Below are positions 15,630 to 22,924 of a stretch of 23,426 nucleotides of DNA, piece by piece. Source of the stretch: Clostridiales bacterium (GTDB taxonomy: Bacteria > Bacillota_A > Clostridia > Oscillospirales > Acutalibacteraceae); the NCBI GenBank assembly GCA_009774735.1, contig VSOH01000005.1, positions 1-23,426 on the forward strand, written 5' to 3'. The position numbers and the translations under genes are program-made. Position 1 is the stretch's first letter, and every line of letters starts with the position of its first letter. The notes under the pieces are model-generated. The model worked only from the letters and a program-made list of their open reading frames with translations. It was not told the DNA's origin and made no database searches.

Positions 15630-17030
15630 TTGGCATTTGAAGGCTTAAGCGAACGCTTAGAAAATTCATTTAAAAAATTACGTGCCAAGGGCAAATTAAC
15701 TGAGTCAGATGTTAAAGAAGCAATGCGAGAGGTTCGCCTTGCACTTCTTGAAGCAGATGTTAACTATAAAGTATCAAAGGAATTTACCGCTAAGGTAACA
15801 GAACGTGCTATCGGTGCCGATGTTATGGAGTCGCTTACTCCCGGTCAGATGGTAATTAAAATAGTTAACGAGGAGCTTACCGATTTAATGGGCGGCAATG
15901 AGTCAAGGCTTGCAATTGCCAACCATCCTCCGACTGTCATTATGATGTGCGGTCTTCAGGGAAGCGGTAAAACAACGCACTCAGCAAAGCTTGCTCTTAA
16001 GCTAAAAAAAGAAGGTCACAGACCTCTTCTTGTAGCCTGCGATATTTACCGTCCTGCAGCTATTAAACAGCTTCAGGTTGTGGGTGAGCAGGTTGGTGTG
16101 CCTGTTTTTGAAATGGGTACTGAAAATCCTGTTAAAATTGCTGATGAGGCAATTAAATATGCGAAGGACCACGGTAATGATTACGTGTTTCTGGATACAG
16201 CCGGCAGACTTCATATTGATGAGCAGTTAATGGAGGAGCTTACAAACATTCGCTCCACAGTTCATCCTCATGAGATTTTGTTGGTAATTGATGCAATGAC
16301 AGGTCAGGATGCAGTTAATGTTGCCAAAAGCTTTAACGAAACACTCGGTATTGACGGTGTTATTTTAACAAAGCTTGACGGTGATACTCGAGGCGGTGCT
16401 GCACTGTCTGTAAGAGCTGTTACAGGTAAGCCGATTAAATTTGTCGGTACAGGTGAAAAGCTCGATAATCTTGAAACCTTCCACCCGTCACGTATGGCAT
16501 CACGTATTCTCGGTATGGGCGACGTACTTTCCTTTATTGAAAGGGCAGAGCAGTCACTTGACGAGAAAAAGGCGGCTGCACTTGAAAAGAAGCTTGCCAA
16601 AAATAAATTTGACCTTAATGATTTGCTTGATCAGTTTGACCAGATTGAACGAATGGGCAGTCTGAAGGATACGATCAAAATGATACCGGGCATCGGCGGT
16701 AAAATAAAGGATGAGGATATTGATGAATCAGCCTTTACAAAATTCAGGTCGATTATTTATTCCATGACGAAAGAGGAAAGAACAAAGCCCGATATTATAA
16801 ATCCGTCACGTAAGCGCAGAATAGCAGCCGGCTGCGGTATGCAGGTTGAGGATGTTAATAAGCTGCTTGCTCAGTTTAAGCAGATGCAAAAGATGATGAA
16901 GCAGTTCGGCGGCGGAAAAGGCGGACCGAAAATCAGCAAAAAGATGCGTCGTATGATGCAGGCTAACCCTGATATGGCAGAAAAGATGATGGGCAAAATG
17001 GGTGGCAGTTCCAACCCATTCGGATTTTAA
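15630..17030 (+). CDS. ffh: Signal recognition particle protein Ffh
   Basis: Ffh is the SRP54 GTPase. It binds SRP RNA and signal sequences of nascent chains and delivers ribosomes to the receptor FtsY at the membrane. The 466-residue protein has the N domain (1-90), the G domain with P-loop GLQGSGKTT (108-116), RPAAIKQL, DTAGR (189-193) and TKLDGDTRGG, then the Met-rich M domain (about 300-450) with MIPGIGGKIK and KQMQKMMKQF, ending in GSSNPFGF. The start is TTG with AGGAG 8 bases upstream. A closer ATG at 15625 is out of frame. Confidence 0.97.
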   Translation: MAFEGLSERLENSFKKLRAKGKLTESDVKEAMREVRLALLEADVNYKVSKEFTAKVTERAIGADVMESLTPGQMVIKIVNEELTDLMGGNESRLAIANHPPTVIMMCGLQGSGKTTHSAKLALKLKKEGHRPLLVACDIYRPAAIKQLQVVGEQVGVPVFEMGTENPVKIADEAIKYAKDHGNDYVFLDTAGRLHIDEQLMEELTNIRSTVHPHEILLVIDAMTGQDAVNVAKSFNETLGIDGVILTKLDGDTRGGAALSVRAVTGKPIKFVGTGEKLDNLETFHPSRMASRILGMGDVLSFIERAEQSLDEKKAAALEKKLAKNKFDLNDLLDQFDQIERMGSLKDTIKMIPGIGGKIKDEDIDESAFTKFRSIIYSMTKEERTKPDIINPSRKRRIAAGCGMQVEDVNKLLAQFKQMQKMMKQFGGGKGGPKISKKMRRMMQANPDMAEKMMGKMGGSSNPFGF

Positions 17031-17097
17031 TCAGTTCATAAACCATAACGGTTTGAAAAATATAAAATAATTATTTAATTTTTTGGAGGTAACAAAA

Positions 17098-17340
17098 ATG
17101 GCAGTAAAGATCAGACTTCGTCGTATGGGTGCAAAGAAGGCACCTTTCTATCGTGTAGTAGTAGCAGATTCAAGATACCCTCGTGACGGTCGTTTCATTG
17201 AGGAAATCGGCACATATAACACAATGGTTGACCCTGCTGAAATCAGAATTGATGCAGACAAGGCTAAGAAGTGGATTGCTAACGGTGCTCAGCCAACTGA
17301 TACTGTTAAGAGTATTCTTAAAAAAGAAGGCATCCTTTAA
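17098..17340 (+). CDS. rpsP: 30S ribosomal protein S16
   Basis: The 80-residue protein has the family start VKIRLRRMGAKKAPFYRVV, the motif ADSRYPRDGRFIEEIGTYN and the ending ANGAQPTDTVKSILKK. Length is standard. ATG at 17098 is chosen because GGAGGT lies 8 bases upstream; an in-frame start at 17083 would precede the site. rpsP following ffh is a common Firmicute order. Confidence 0.97.
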   Translation: MAVKIRLRRMGAKKAPFYRVVVADSRYPRDGRFIEEIGTYNTMVDPAEIRIDADKAKKWIANGAQPTDTVKSILKKEGIL

Positions 17341-17388
17341 TCTTTGATTATTGTTAAAAATAACAAAGCTTAACAGGAGGTGTTTTCT

Positions 17389-17622
17389 TTGAAGGATTTG
17401 TTGATTTCTATAACTAAGGGCCTGGTATGCAAGCCCGAGGATGTTTCTGTTGATGTTAGCGAACCTAATGAAGAGGGCGTAACCGTTTACCACCTTCATG
17501 TAAATGAGGAGGATATGGGCAGAGTTATCGGTAAGCAGGGCAGAATTGCCAAGGCTATCCGTGTTGTTATGCGTGCAGCGGCAACAAGAAATGACGCCAA
17601 AATATCAATAGAGATAGACTGA
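17389..17622 (+). CDS. khpA: KH-domain RNA-binding protein KhpA (YlqC family)
   Basis: The 77-residue, single KH domain protein carries the GxxG loop in GRVIGKQGRIAKAIR. KhpA pairs with KhpB/Jag in Firmicutes and binds RNA, with effects on cell elongation and division. The TTG at 17389 is chosen because AGGAGGTG lies 6-7 bases upstream; the in-frame GTG at 17380 is part of that site. It sits directly after rpsP as usual, but rimM and trmD, which normally follow, are absent here. Confidence 0.92.
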   Translation: MKDLLISITKGLVCKPEDVSVDVSEPNEEGVTVYHLHVNEEDMGRVIGKQGRIAKAIRVVMRAAATRNDAKISIEID

Positions 17623-17637
17623 TTTTAGAAAATCGTT

Positions 17638-17669
17638 AAAACGGATTGAGATTATCAATCCGTTTTTTG
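17638..17669 (+). terminator. Terminator of ylxM-ffh-rpsP-khpA
   Basis: A perfect 12-bp stem, AAAACGGATTGA (17638-17649) with TCAATCCGTTTT (17655-17666), has a 5-base loop and a T-run continuing to 17668. Confidence 0.95.
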
Positions 17670-17679
17670 TTTGCATTAT

Positions 17680-17708
17680 TTGATTTAAAAGCTGTTTTAT
17701 GATATATT
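17680..17708 (+). promoter_or_regulatory. Promoter of dus, possibly giving leaderless mRNA
   Basis: TTGATT (17680-17685) has a 17-base spacer to TATATT (17703-17708). RNA would begin near 17714-17716, two to four bases before ATG. Confidence 0.55.
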
Positions 17709-17717
17709 ACTATTATT

Positions 17718-18683
17718 ATGAGAATTGGAAATGTTGAAATTAAAAACGGAATATGCTTAGCACCTATGGCAGGTATTGCTGACAGAGCCTTTCGTGAGCT
17801 TTGTATTAATTATGGTGCCGGTTATGTTGTTACGGAAATGGTGTCGGCAAAGGGCTTGACAATGGGCGATAAAAAGAGCGCTCAGCTATTAACGCTTGGT
17901 GAAATTGAAAATCCTGCGGCAGCACAGATTTTCGGTGATGACCCTGAGGTAATGGCAGCGGCGGCTGTTAAATGCCTTGATTTTAAACCAAATATAATTG
18001 ATATTAATATGGGTTGTCCTGCACCTAAAATTGCAATGAACGGCGGCGGTGCAAGTCTTATGAAAAAGCCTGAGCTTGCCGGTGAAATTATTAAGGCGGT
18101 GTCATCTGCTGTTGATGTTCCCGTTACGGTTAAAATCCGCAAGGGCTGGGACGATGATCATATCAATGCTGTCGAGCTTGCCGAAATTGCCGAAAAAAAT
18201 GGTGCAAGCGCTATAGCTGTTCATGGAAGAACAAGAGTTCAGATGTATTCAGGTACTGTTGATTACGATATAATAGCTGAGGTTAAGCAGGCGGTCGGCA
18301 TTCCTGTTATCGGCAATGGTGATATTACCGATGAGCAATCAGCCGCAATTATGCTTGAAAAAACGAATTGTGACGGCATAATGATTGGCAGGGGTGCACT
18401 CGGCAATCCTTGGCTTTTCAGACGGATTAATGCATATCTTGATGCGTGCAGAGTTCTGCCTGATGTGAGCATAAATGAAAAAATGGTTGTTATGCTTAAG
18501 CATATCAAAAAAATTATTGAATACAAGGGTGAATATACCGCAATGCGAGAGGCAAGGCATCATGCTGCTTATTATACAAAGGGTTTAAGAGGCGGTGCCG
18601 CCTTCAGACGTGAAATCGGTACACTCGAAACATATGAGCAGCTTGAGGAATTGGCTTTCAGAATAGCAAAGGAAAATGAGTAA
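17718..18683 (+). CDS. dus: tRNA-dihydrouridine synthase (DusB-like)
   Basis: Dus enzymes use FMN and NADPH to reduce uridines in tRNA loops to dihydrouridine. The 321-residue protein has the TIM-barrel signatures LAPMAGIADRAFR, IIDINMGCPAPKI (catalytic Cys100), VTVKIRKGWDD, AIAVHGRTR, IPVIGNGDI and GIMIGRGALGNPW, then a helical tRNA-binding C-terminus. No ribosome site is visible before ATG. The stop overlaps the nagA start (TAATG). Confidence 0.95.
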   Translation: MRIGNVEIKNGICLAPMAGIADRAFRELCINYGAGYVVTEMVSAKGLTMGDKKSAQLLTLGEIENPAAAQIFGDDPEVMAAAAVKCLDFKPNIIDINMGCPAPKIAMNGGGASLMKKPELAGEIIKAVSSAVDVPVTVKIRKGWDDDHINAVELAEIAEKNGASAIAVHGRTRVQMYSGTVDYDIIAEVKQAVGIPVIGNGDITDEQSAAIMLEKTNCDGIMIGRGALGNPWLFRRINAYLDACRVLPDVSINEKMVVMLKHIKKIIEYKGEYTAMREARHHAAYYTKGLRGGAAFRREIGTLETYEQLEELAFRIAKENE

Positions 18684-19792
18684 TGATTTTTAAAAACTGC
18701 ACCTTTTATAATGAGTTCTTTGAAAAGGAATTCGGTGACATTGAAATTGAAAACGGAAAAATAAAACAGATAGGTATTCTTGGAGAAGGCAGGGATATGA
18801 ACGGTTTAACCCTTATTCCGGGTTTGGTGGATATTCATATTCACGGCTGTGGCGGCGGTGACAGCAGTGATGCATCTGTTGAAAGTCTTGATAAAATCAC
18901 GAGTGAGCTTGCCCACCATGGTGTTACCTCCTTTTGCCCCACTTCAATGACTCTGCCTAAGGACAGACTTCTTGATATTGTCAAGACCATTGCCGATTAT
19001 AAGAGCGGCGGCTCAAAAATTGCAGGCATTAATCTTGAAGGACCATTTATTGCAATGAGCAAAAAGGGGGCACAGAATGCCGAATATGTCCGTGGCGGAA
19101 CAATTGAAGAATTTGATGAGCTTATGGCGGCTTCAAACAATATGGTCAAGCTGATTACTATTGCACCCGAAGCCTTTGACAGCAAGGAATTTATTGAATA
19201 TGTCAGCACAAAAGCGACTGTTTCTATTGGTCATTCTGCGGCGGATTCCGAGGAATGCAAAAAAGCAATTGATTTTGGTGTGAGCCATGCAACGCATCTT
19301 TATAACGCTATGACACCGATGACGCACCGTGAAGCCGGCATAGTCGGAACTGTTATTGACAGTGATGCTACCTGTGAGCTGATTTGTGACGGTGGTCATA
19401 TATGCCCTGCTGTTCTTAGAAATACATTCAGGATGTTAGGCGAGGATAGGGCTGTTGTTATAAGCGACAGTATGCGTGGTGCAGGTCTTGGCGAGGGCGA
19501 GTTTGAGCTTGGCGGTCAGCAGGTGTTTGTTGAGAAAAACGGAAAGTATGCCGTGCTTGCTGACGGAACAATTGCCGCATCCATTTCAAATCTGCATACC
19601 GAATTTAAAAACCTTCTTGAATTTGGTGTTGATTTTAAGACTGCACTTAAAGCCTGTACAATCAATCCCGCAAGGGTAATTGGGGCTGATGATGAAATCG
19701 GCTCAATTGCAGTGGGCAAGTGTGCAGATTTCGTATTCCTTGATGAAAATATGGATATTAAAGAGGTTTATATAAATGGAATATCAGCTTAA
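18683..19792 (+). CDS. nagA: N-acetylglucosamine-6-phosphate deacetylase
   Basis: NagA removes acetate from GlcNAc-6-phosphate, feeding amino sugar from wall recycling or mucin/chitin sugars into glycolysis or wall synthesis. The 369-residue amidohydrolase shows HIH at 52-54, the metal ligand Glu119 (INLEGPF), His184 (SIGHS), His205 (ATHLYNAM), His239 (DGGHI) and the catalytic Asp262 (VISDSM). NPARVIG lies near the C-terminus. Its ATG overlaps the dus stop and its end overlaps trmL by 17 bases, so translation is coupled. No nagB lies in the window. Confidence 0.96.
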   Translation: MIFKNCTFYNEFFEKEFGDIEIENGKIKQIGILGEGRDMNGLTLIPGLVDIHIHGCGGGDSSDASVESLDKITSELAHHGVTSFCPTSMTLPKDRLLDIVKTIADYKSGGSKIAGINLEGPFIAMSKKGAQNAEYVRGGTIEEFDELMAASNNMVKLITIAPEAFDSKEFIEYVSTKATVSIGHSAADSEECKKAIDFGVSHATHLYNAMTPMTHREAGIVGTVIDSDATCELICDGGHICPAVLRNTFRMLGEDRAVVISDSMRGAGLGEGEFELGGQQVFVEKNGKYAVLADGTIAASISNLHTEFKNLLEFGVDFKTALKACTINPARVIGADDEIGSIAVGKCADFVFLDENMDIKEVYINGISA

Positions 19793-20279
19793 TATTGCAC
19801 TCATTGAGCCTGAAATACCGCAGAATACCGGCAACATTGCCCGTACCTGTGCGGCAACAGGGGCACGTCTGCACCTTGTGGGACCAATGGGCTTTCAGAT
19901 AACAGACAAGCAGGTGAAAAGAGCAGGACTCGATTACTGGGATAAGCTTGACATCACATATTACGATAGTATGGAGGATTTCTTTCAGCAGAACGAGGGT
20001 GCCGATTTTTACTATTTTACCACGAAGGGCGGTGTTGCGCACAGTGATATGGCATATAAAAACAATGCTTTTCTTGTATTTGGTAAGGAAACCAAGGGTC
20101 TTCCCGAGGAGCTTTTAAAGGATAATTATGACAAGTGTGTCCGTCTGCCGATGAGGGGAATTATCAGAAGCCTTAATCTTTCCAATGCTGTTTGTGCAGG
20201 CACTTATGAGGTGCTCAGGCAGTGGGATTACCCTCAGCTTTCGCAAAAGGGCAGGCTGACTAAGTATGATATCGACTGA
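19776..20279 (+). CDS. trmL: tRNA (cytidine/uridine-34 2'-O)-methyltransferase TrmL
   Basis: TrmL methylates the wobble base ribose of tRNA-Leu using SAM. The 167-residue SPOUT-fold protein shows IALIEPEIPQNTGNIARTCA, RLHLVGPMGF, a central FGKETKGLPEELL and the SAM knot MRGIIRSLNLSNAV. GAGG lies about 10 bases before ATG, inside the end of nagA. Confidence 0.95.
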   Translation: MEYQLNIALIEPEIPQNTGNIARTCAATGARLHLVGPMGFQITDKQVKRAGLDYWDKLDITYYDSMEDFFQQNEGADFYYFTTKGGVAHSDMAYKNNAFLVFGKETKGLPEELLKDNYDKCVRLPMRGIIRSLNLSNAVCAGTYEVLRQWDYPQLSQKGRLTKYDID

Positions 20280-20289
20280 AGGAGTTCAT

Positions 20290-20970
20290 ATGATTTGTAT
20301 TGATAAATATATTGAAGAATTAACCGCCGAGCTTAAAGAAGCTTTCGACGGCAGACTTTTGTATGTGGGTCTGCAGGGCAGCTATTTGCGTGGTGAGGCA
20401 AACGAAAACAGCGACATCGATATAATGGCAATTATTGATGATATGACTGCAGAAGATTTAAAAACGTATAAAAATGCTCTGATGGCAGTGGGGGATTATG
20501 ATAAATCCTGTGGCTTTATTTGCGGCAGGGAAGAGCTGAAAAGCTGGAATGCGTTGGAAATATGTCATCTTCTTCATACAACGAAGGACTGCTTTGGCTG
20601 TTTAGGTGATTTTGTTCCGTCATATTCAAAGGCTGACATTTTGAATTATATAAAAATGAGTGTAGGAAATCTTTATCACGAGCTTTGTCATCGTTATATC
20701 CACGCGGACAGAGATTGCAATGTTTTATATTTCCCTCAAACCTGCAAGGGTGTATTTTTTATTTTGCAGAATCTGCACTATCTTAAAAGCGGTGAGTTTA
20801 TTTTAACCAAAAAAGAGTTGCTTGAAAGCCTTAGTGCGGCAAAGGATAAAGAGGTTTTAGAACTTAGTATATCTTTAAACAGCAGTGAAAATACAGATTA
20901 TGATTTTGACAATGTGTTTAAAATCGTGTATGAATGGTGTCAAAGCACACTTTCAAATTTGAATTATTAA
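20290..20970 (+). CDS. Nucleotidyltransferase-domain protein
   Basis: The 226-residue protein has the pol-beta/MNT nucleotidyltransferase motif GSYLRGEANENSDIDIM (30-46), with metal-binding Asp42 and Asp44. The C-terminal half is helical and probably of HEPN-like or substrate-binding type, which is inference. The substrate is unknown. Relatives include antibiotic adenylyltransferases and toxin-antitoxin MNT proteins, but no HEPN partner gene lies beside it. ATG at 20290 has AAGGAG 7 bases upstream and follows the trmL stop by 10 bases. Confidence 0.8.
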   Translation: MICIDKYIEELTAELKEAFDGRLLYVGLQGSYLRGEANENSDIDIMAIIDDMTAEDLKTYKNALMAVGDYDKSCGFICGREELKSWNALEICHLLHTTKDCFGCLGDFVPSYSKADILNYIKMSVGNLYHELCHRYIHADRDCNVLYFPQTCKGVFFILQNLHYLKSGEFILTKKELLESLSAAKDKEVLELSISLNSSENTDYDFDNVFKIVYEWCQSTLSNLNY

Positions 20971-21003
20971 TATATTTTGTCCTTTGATTTCATATAATTG
21001 AGT

Positions 21004-22029
21004 ATGAAAAAGAAGGACATTTTTTTATTGATTATTCTGTCTGCTGTTGCAGTGCTTCTTATTGTATTCTCCGGTGAGATGCGTGAGGGCGCTTATAAGG
21101 GTCTTGCACTGGCGGAAAATACAATAATACCGAGCCTGCTGCCGCTGCTTATCATTTTTTTGCTGATTATGAAAACGGGGGCAAGGGATGTTATAGCAAG
21201 AGCCTTGGGATTTGTGTCGCACTATCTTTTTAACCTGCCTATGGTGACAATACCTGCTGTTATTATGGGGCTTGTGGGCGGTTATCCCACAGGTGCACTG
21301 CTGACACAGGAGCTTTTTTTATCGCAGGAGATTGACGGAGCTCAGGCTGCAAGACTGTTGAGATTTAACTTCTGCGGCGGCTGCGGCTTTATTATTACAG
21401 CAGTGGGTACAGTAACGCTGTTAAATCCGAAGGCAGGACTGATACTGTTTGTGTCTAACATTACAGTTTCGGTGCTTATGGGCTTTGGCTTGTCATTTAC
21501 ACAGCCGAGAATAAAGAAAGGCTATTACTCTTATCGTGAATCACCGTCCTTTGGCAATGCCATTGCAGATTCAGCCGAATCTGCAATAAAGTCAGTTCTC
21601 AGCATAACAGCCTTTGTAATCTTTTTCGGTGCAGTCAATAATATTGTATCACTTCCGAAATTTATTTTGCCTGTTATTGAAATCACAAACGGTCTTTGCA
21701 GCGGAGAAACTTTCAGCCTGCCTGAAATCAGCGGTTATCTTGCTTTCGGCGGACTTTGTATTCATATGCAGCTTTTGCCGTCAATACTGAAATGCGGTAT
21801 GAAATATGTTGATTTTCTGTTTTTTCGCGTGCTTTCGGCACTGCTCAGCTATTGTGTGACAAAGCTGATTTTATTGGCTTTTCCTATGGAGCAGCAGGTC
21901 TTTTCAAACAATGTCAGTGCAATACCTGTGTTCTCCAGCGTCAATATAGGCTTGTCATTTTTGCTTATTGTAGGCTGCTTTGTTCTGGTGCTTGATATCA
22001 GCAGCAGAAAAAGAGCTATTGACAATTAG
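21004..22029 (+). CDS. ylbJ: YlbJ-family multi-pass membrane protein
   Basis: The protein of about 341 residues has roughly eight membrane segments and the YlbJ signatures ENTIIPSLLPLLIIF, GLVGGYPTGALLTQ and LRFNFCGGCGFI, followed by a C-terminal half that repeats the nucleoside-recognition (Gate) fold (ITAFVIFFGAV). YlbJ is needed for spore cortex in Bacillus; its transported substrate is unknown. Whether this organism makes spores cannot be told from here. ATG at 21004 follows no clear ribosome site. Confidence 0.85.
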   Translation: MKKKDIFLLIILSAVAVLLIVFSGEMREGAYKGLALAENTIIPSLLPLLIIFLLIMKTGARDVIARALGFVSHYLFNLPMVTIPAVIMGLVGGYPTGALLTQELFLSQEIDGAQAARLLRFNFCGGCGFIITAVGTVTLLNPKAGLILFVSNITVSVLMGFGLSFTQPRIKKGYYSYRESPSFGNAIADSAESAIKSVLSITAFVIFFGAVNNIVSLPKFILPVIEITNGLCSGETFSLPEISGYLAFGGLCIHMQLLPSILKCGMKYVDFLFFRVLSALLSYCVTKLILLAFPMEQQVFSNNVSAIPVFSSVNIGLSFLLIVGCFVLVLDISSRKRAIDN

Positions 22030-22046
22030 CATTTTTGTGTTATTAT
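22019..22046 (+). promoter_or_regulatory. Promoter of the queuine-salvage operon
   Basis: TTGACA (22019-22024) has a 16-base spacer to TATTAT (22041-22046). The -35 box overlaps the last codons of the ylbJ gene. RNA would start near 22053. Confidence 0.75.
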
Positions 22047-22052
22047 ATTGGG

Positions 22053-22191
22053 GTAAAGTAAGATTGTTAATCTTGCTTGGGCAGTTCGTAACCATCCTGC
22101 CTTGGCTTGCCGATAGGCTTAGCCATAATCAAAACTAAGGGAGAAGTGTTATGTATTATACAGGGTGAGTTATGCCCTTTTAGTGCATAGG
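22053..22191 (+). promoter_or_regulatory. Structured leader, candidate preQ1-type riboswitch
   Basis: The leader folds as follows. Hairpin 1 is 10 bp, AAGTAAGATT with AATCTTGCTT (22056-22078). Hairpin 2 is GGCAG with CTGCC and a 12-base loop, TTCGTAACCATC (22080-22101). Hairpin 3 is TGGCT with AGCCA, enclosing GCC-GATA-GGC (22103-22125). An A-rich tail, TAATCAAAACTAAGGG (22126-22141), comes next. Class I preQ1 riboswitches also have a hairpin with a pyrimidine-rich loop and an A-rich tail ending near CTAAGG, and a larger class III is known from Ruminococcaceae near queuosine genes. Alternative pairing of GGGCA (22079-22083) with TGCCC (22173-22177) would break hairpin 2 and could be the switch. 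The downstream genes support a queuosine-linked ligand. The class is not resolved. Confidence 0.6.
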
Positions 22192-22192
22192 C

Positions 22193-22220
22193 AATGCGTC
22201 CTTAGAGGACGCATTTTTTT
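22193..22220 (+). terminator. Terminator of the leader, in front of queL
   Basis: A perfect 9-bp stem, AATGCGTCC (22193-22201) with GGACGCATT (22207-22215), has a 5-base loop and a run of seven T. It ends 5 bases before the coding start, as expected for a transcription-attenuating riboswitch. Confidence 0.9.
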
Positions 22221-22225
22221 ATTTT

Positions 22226-22921
22226 ATGGAAAGATACAGTGTGATTAAAGAAAAAAATCCAAGGGAAATCATTTTGCTCAGGGGGCGCGGATGTGTTTAT
22301 AAAAAATGCATATTCTGCGATTATCATACCGATTGCTGCAATGATGATGAAGAAAACTATCAGCTTAATCATTCGGTTTTAAGTAATGTTACGGGTGAAT
22401 ATGGTAATCTTGAGGTTATCAACAGTGGCTCGGTTTTTGAGCTGGACAGCAAAACTCTTGGTGAAATCAAGAACCTTTGCAAGGAAAAGGGTATTAAAAC
22501 AGTTCATTTTGAAAGTCATTATATTTATAATGATAAAATCCCTGCTTTAAGGCAGACTTTTGACGGCTTTGATTTAAAAATGAAGCTTGGGCTTGAAACC
22601 TTTGACTATGATTTCAGAGAAAATGTTTTAAACAAAGGCATCAGGGAAAGAGCCCCGGATATTATTGCAACGCATTTTGACGAAGCAAATTTTCTTTTCG
22701 GTATAACGGGTCAGAGCGCACAGACAATGAAAAAGGATGTTGAGCTGGGGCTGGAGTATTTTGAGAGGATTTGCATTAATATAATGTGCAATAATACCAC
22801 CGATATAAAGCCTGATATGAATGTTATTAAAGTATTTATGGACAGGCTTTACCCTGTTTATAAGGATAATGACAGGGTGGATATTTTGATTAATAATACT
22901 GATTTTGGAGTAGGTGACTGA
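22226..22921 (+). CDS. queL: Radical-SAM queuine lyase QueL-like protein
   Basis: The 231-residue protein is a short radical-SAM-type enzyme. Its cluster motif is C-x4-C-x2-C (C23, C28, C31, in GCVYKKCIFC) rather than the usual C-x3-C-x2-C. After it come a beta/alpha pattern with GNLEVINSGSVFELD, KTVHFESHYIY, MKLGLETFDYDFRENVLNKG and FLFGITGQSAQT. In gut Clostridia, QueL is a short radical-SAM enzyme that converts queuine to preQ1 for reuse in tRNA modification. Position next to a queuosine-precursor transporter and behind a structured leader supports that assignment, which rests on memory of the family and on context. No site lies at normal distance: GAGGA (22205-22209) is 16 bases from ATG and overlaps the terminator stem. 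A GTG at 22241, with GGAAAG 7 bases upstream, is an alternative start. Confidence 0.72.
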   Translation: MERYSVIKEKNPREIILLRGRGCVYKKCIFCDYHTDCCNDDEENYQLNHSVLSNVTGEYGNLEVINSGSVFELDSKTLGEIKNLCKEKGIKTVHFESHYIYNDKIPALRQTFDGFDLKMKLGLETFDYDFRENVLNKGIRERAPDIIATHFDEANFLFGITGQSAQTMKKDVELGLEYFERICINIMCNNTTDIKPDMNVIKVFMDRLYPVYKDNDRVDILINNTDFGVGD

Positions 22922-22924
22922 TAT

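Noticed and set aside
20290..20970. MNT/HEPN toxin-antitoxin module
   Set aside because: The MNT motif is present, but there is no adjacent HEPN gene; it sits in a housekeeping unit after trmL.
20993..21006. TATAAT six bases before the ylbJ ATG, as a second leaderless promoter
   Set aside because: No -35 box at 16-18 bases, and the -10 is too close for the RNA to include the start codon reliably.
22053..22220. 6S RNA, SRP RNA or T-box leader in place of a riboswitch
   Set aside because: There is no long closing stem with a central bubble, no GGAAGG-type SRP loop and no T-box sequence; the terminator just before a queuosine-related gene fits a metabolite switch better.
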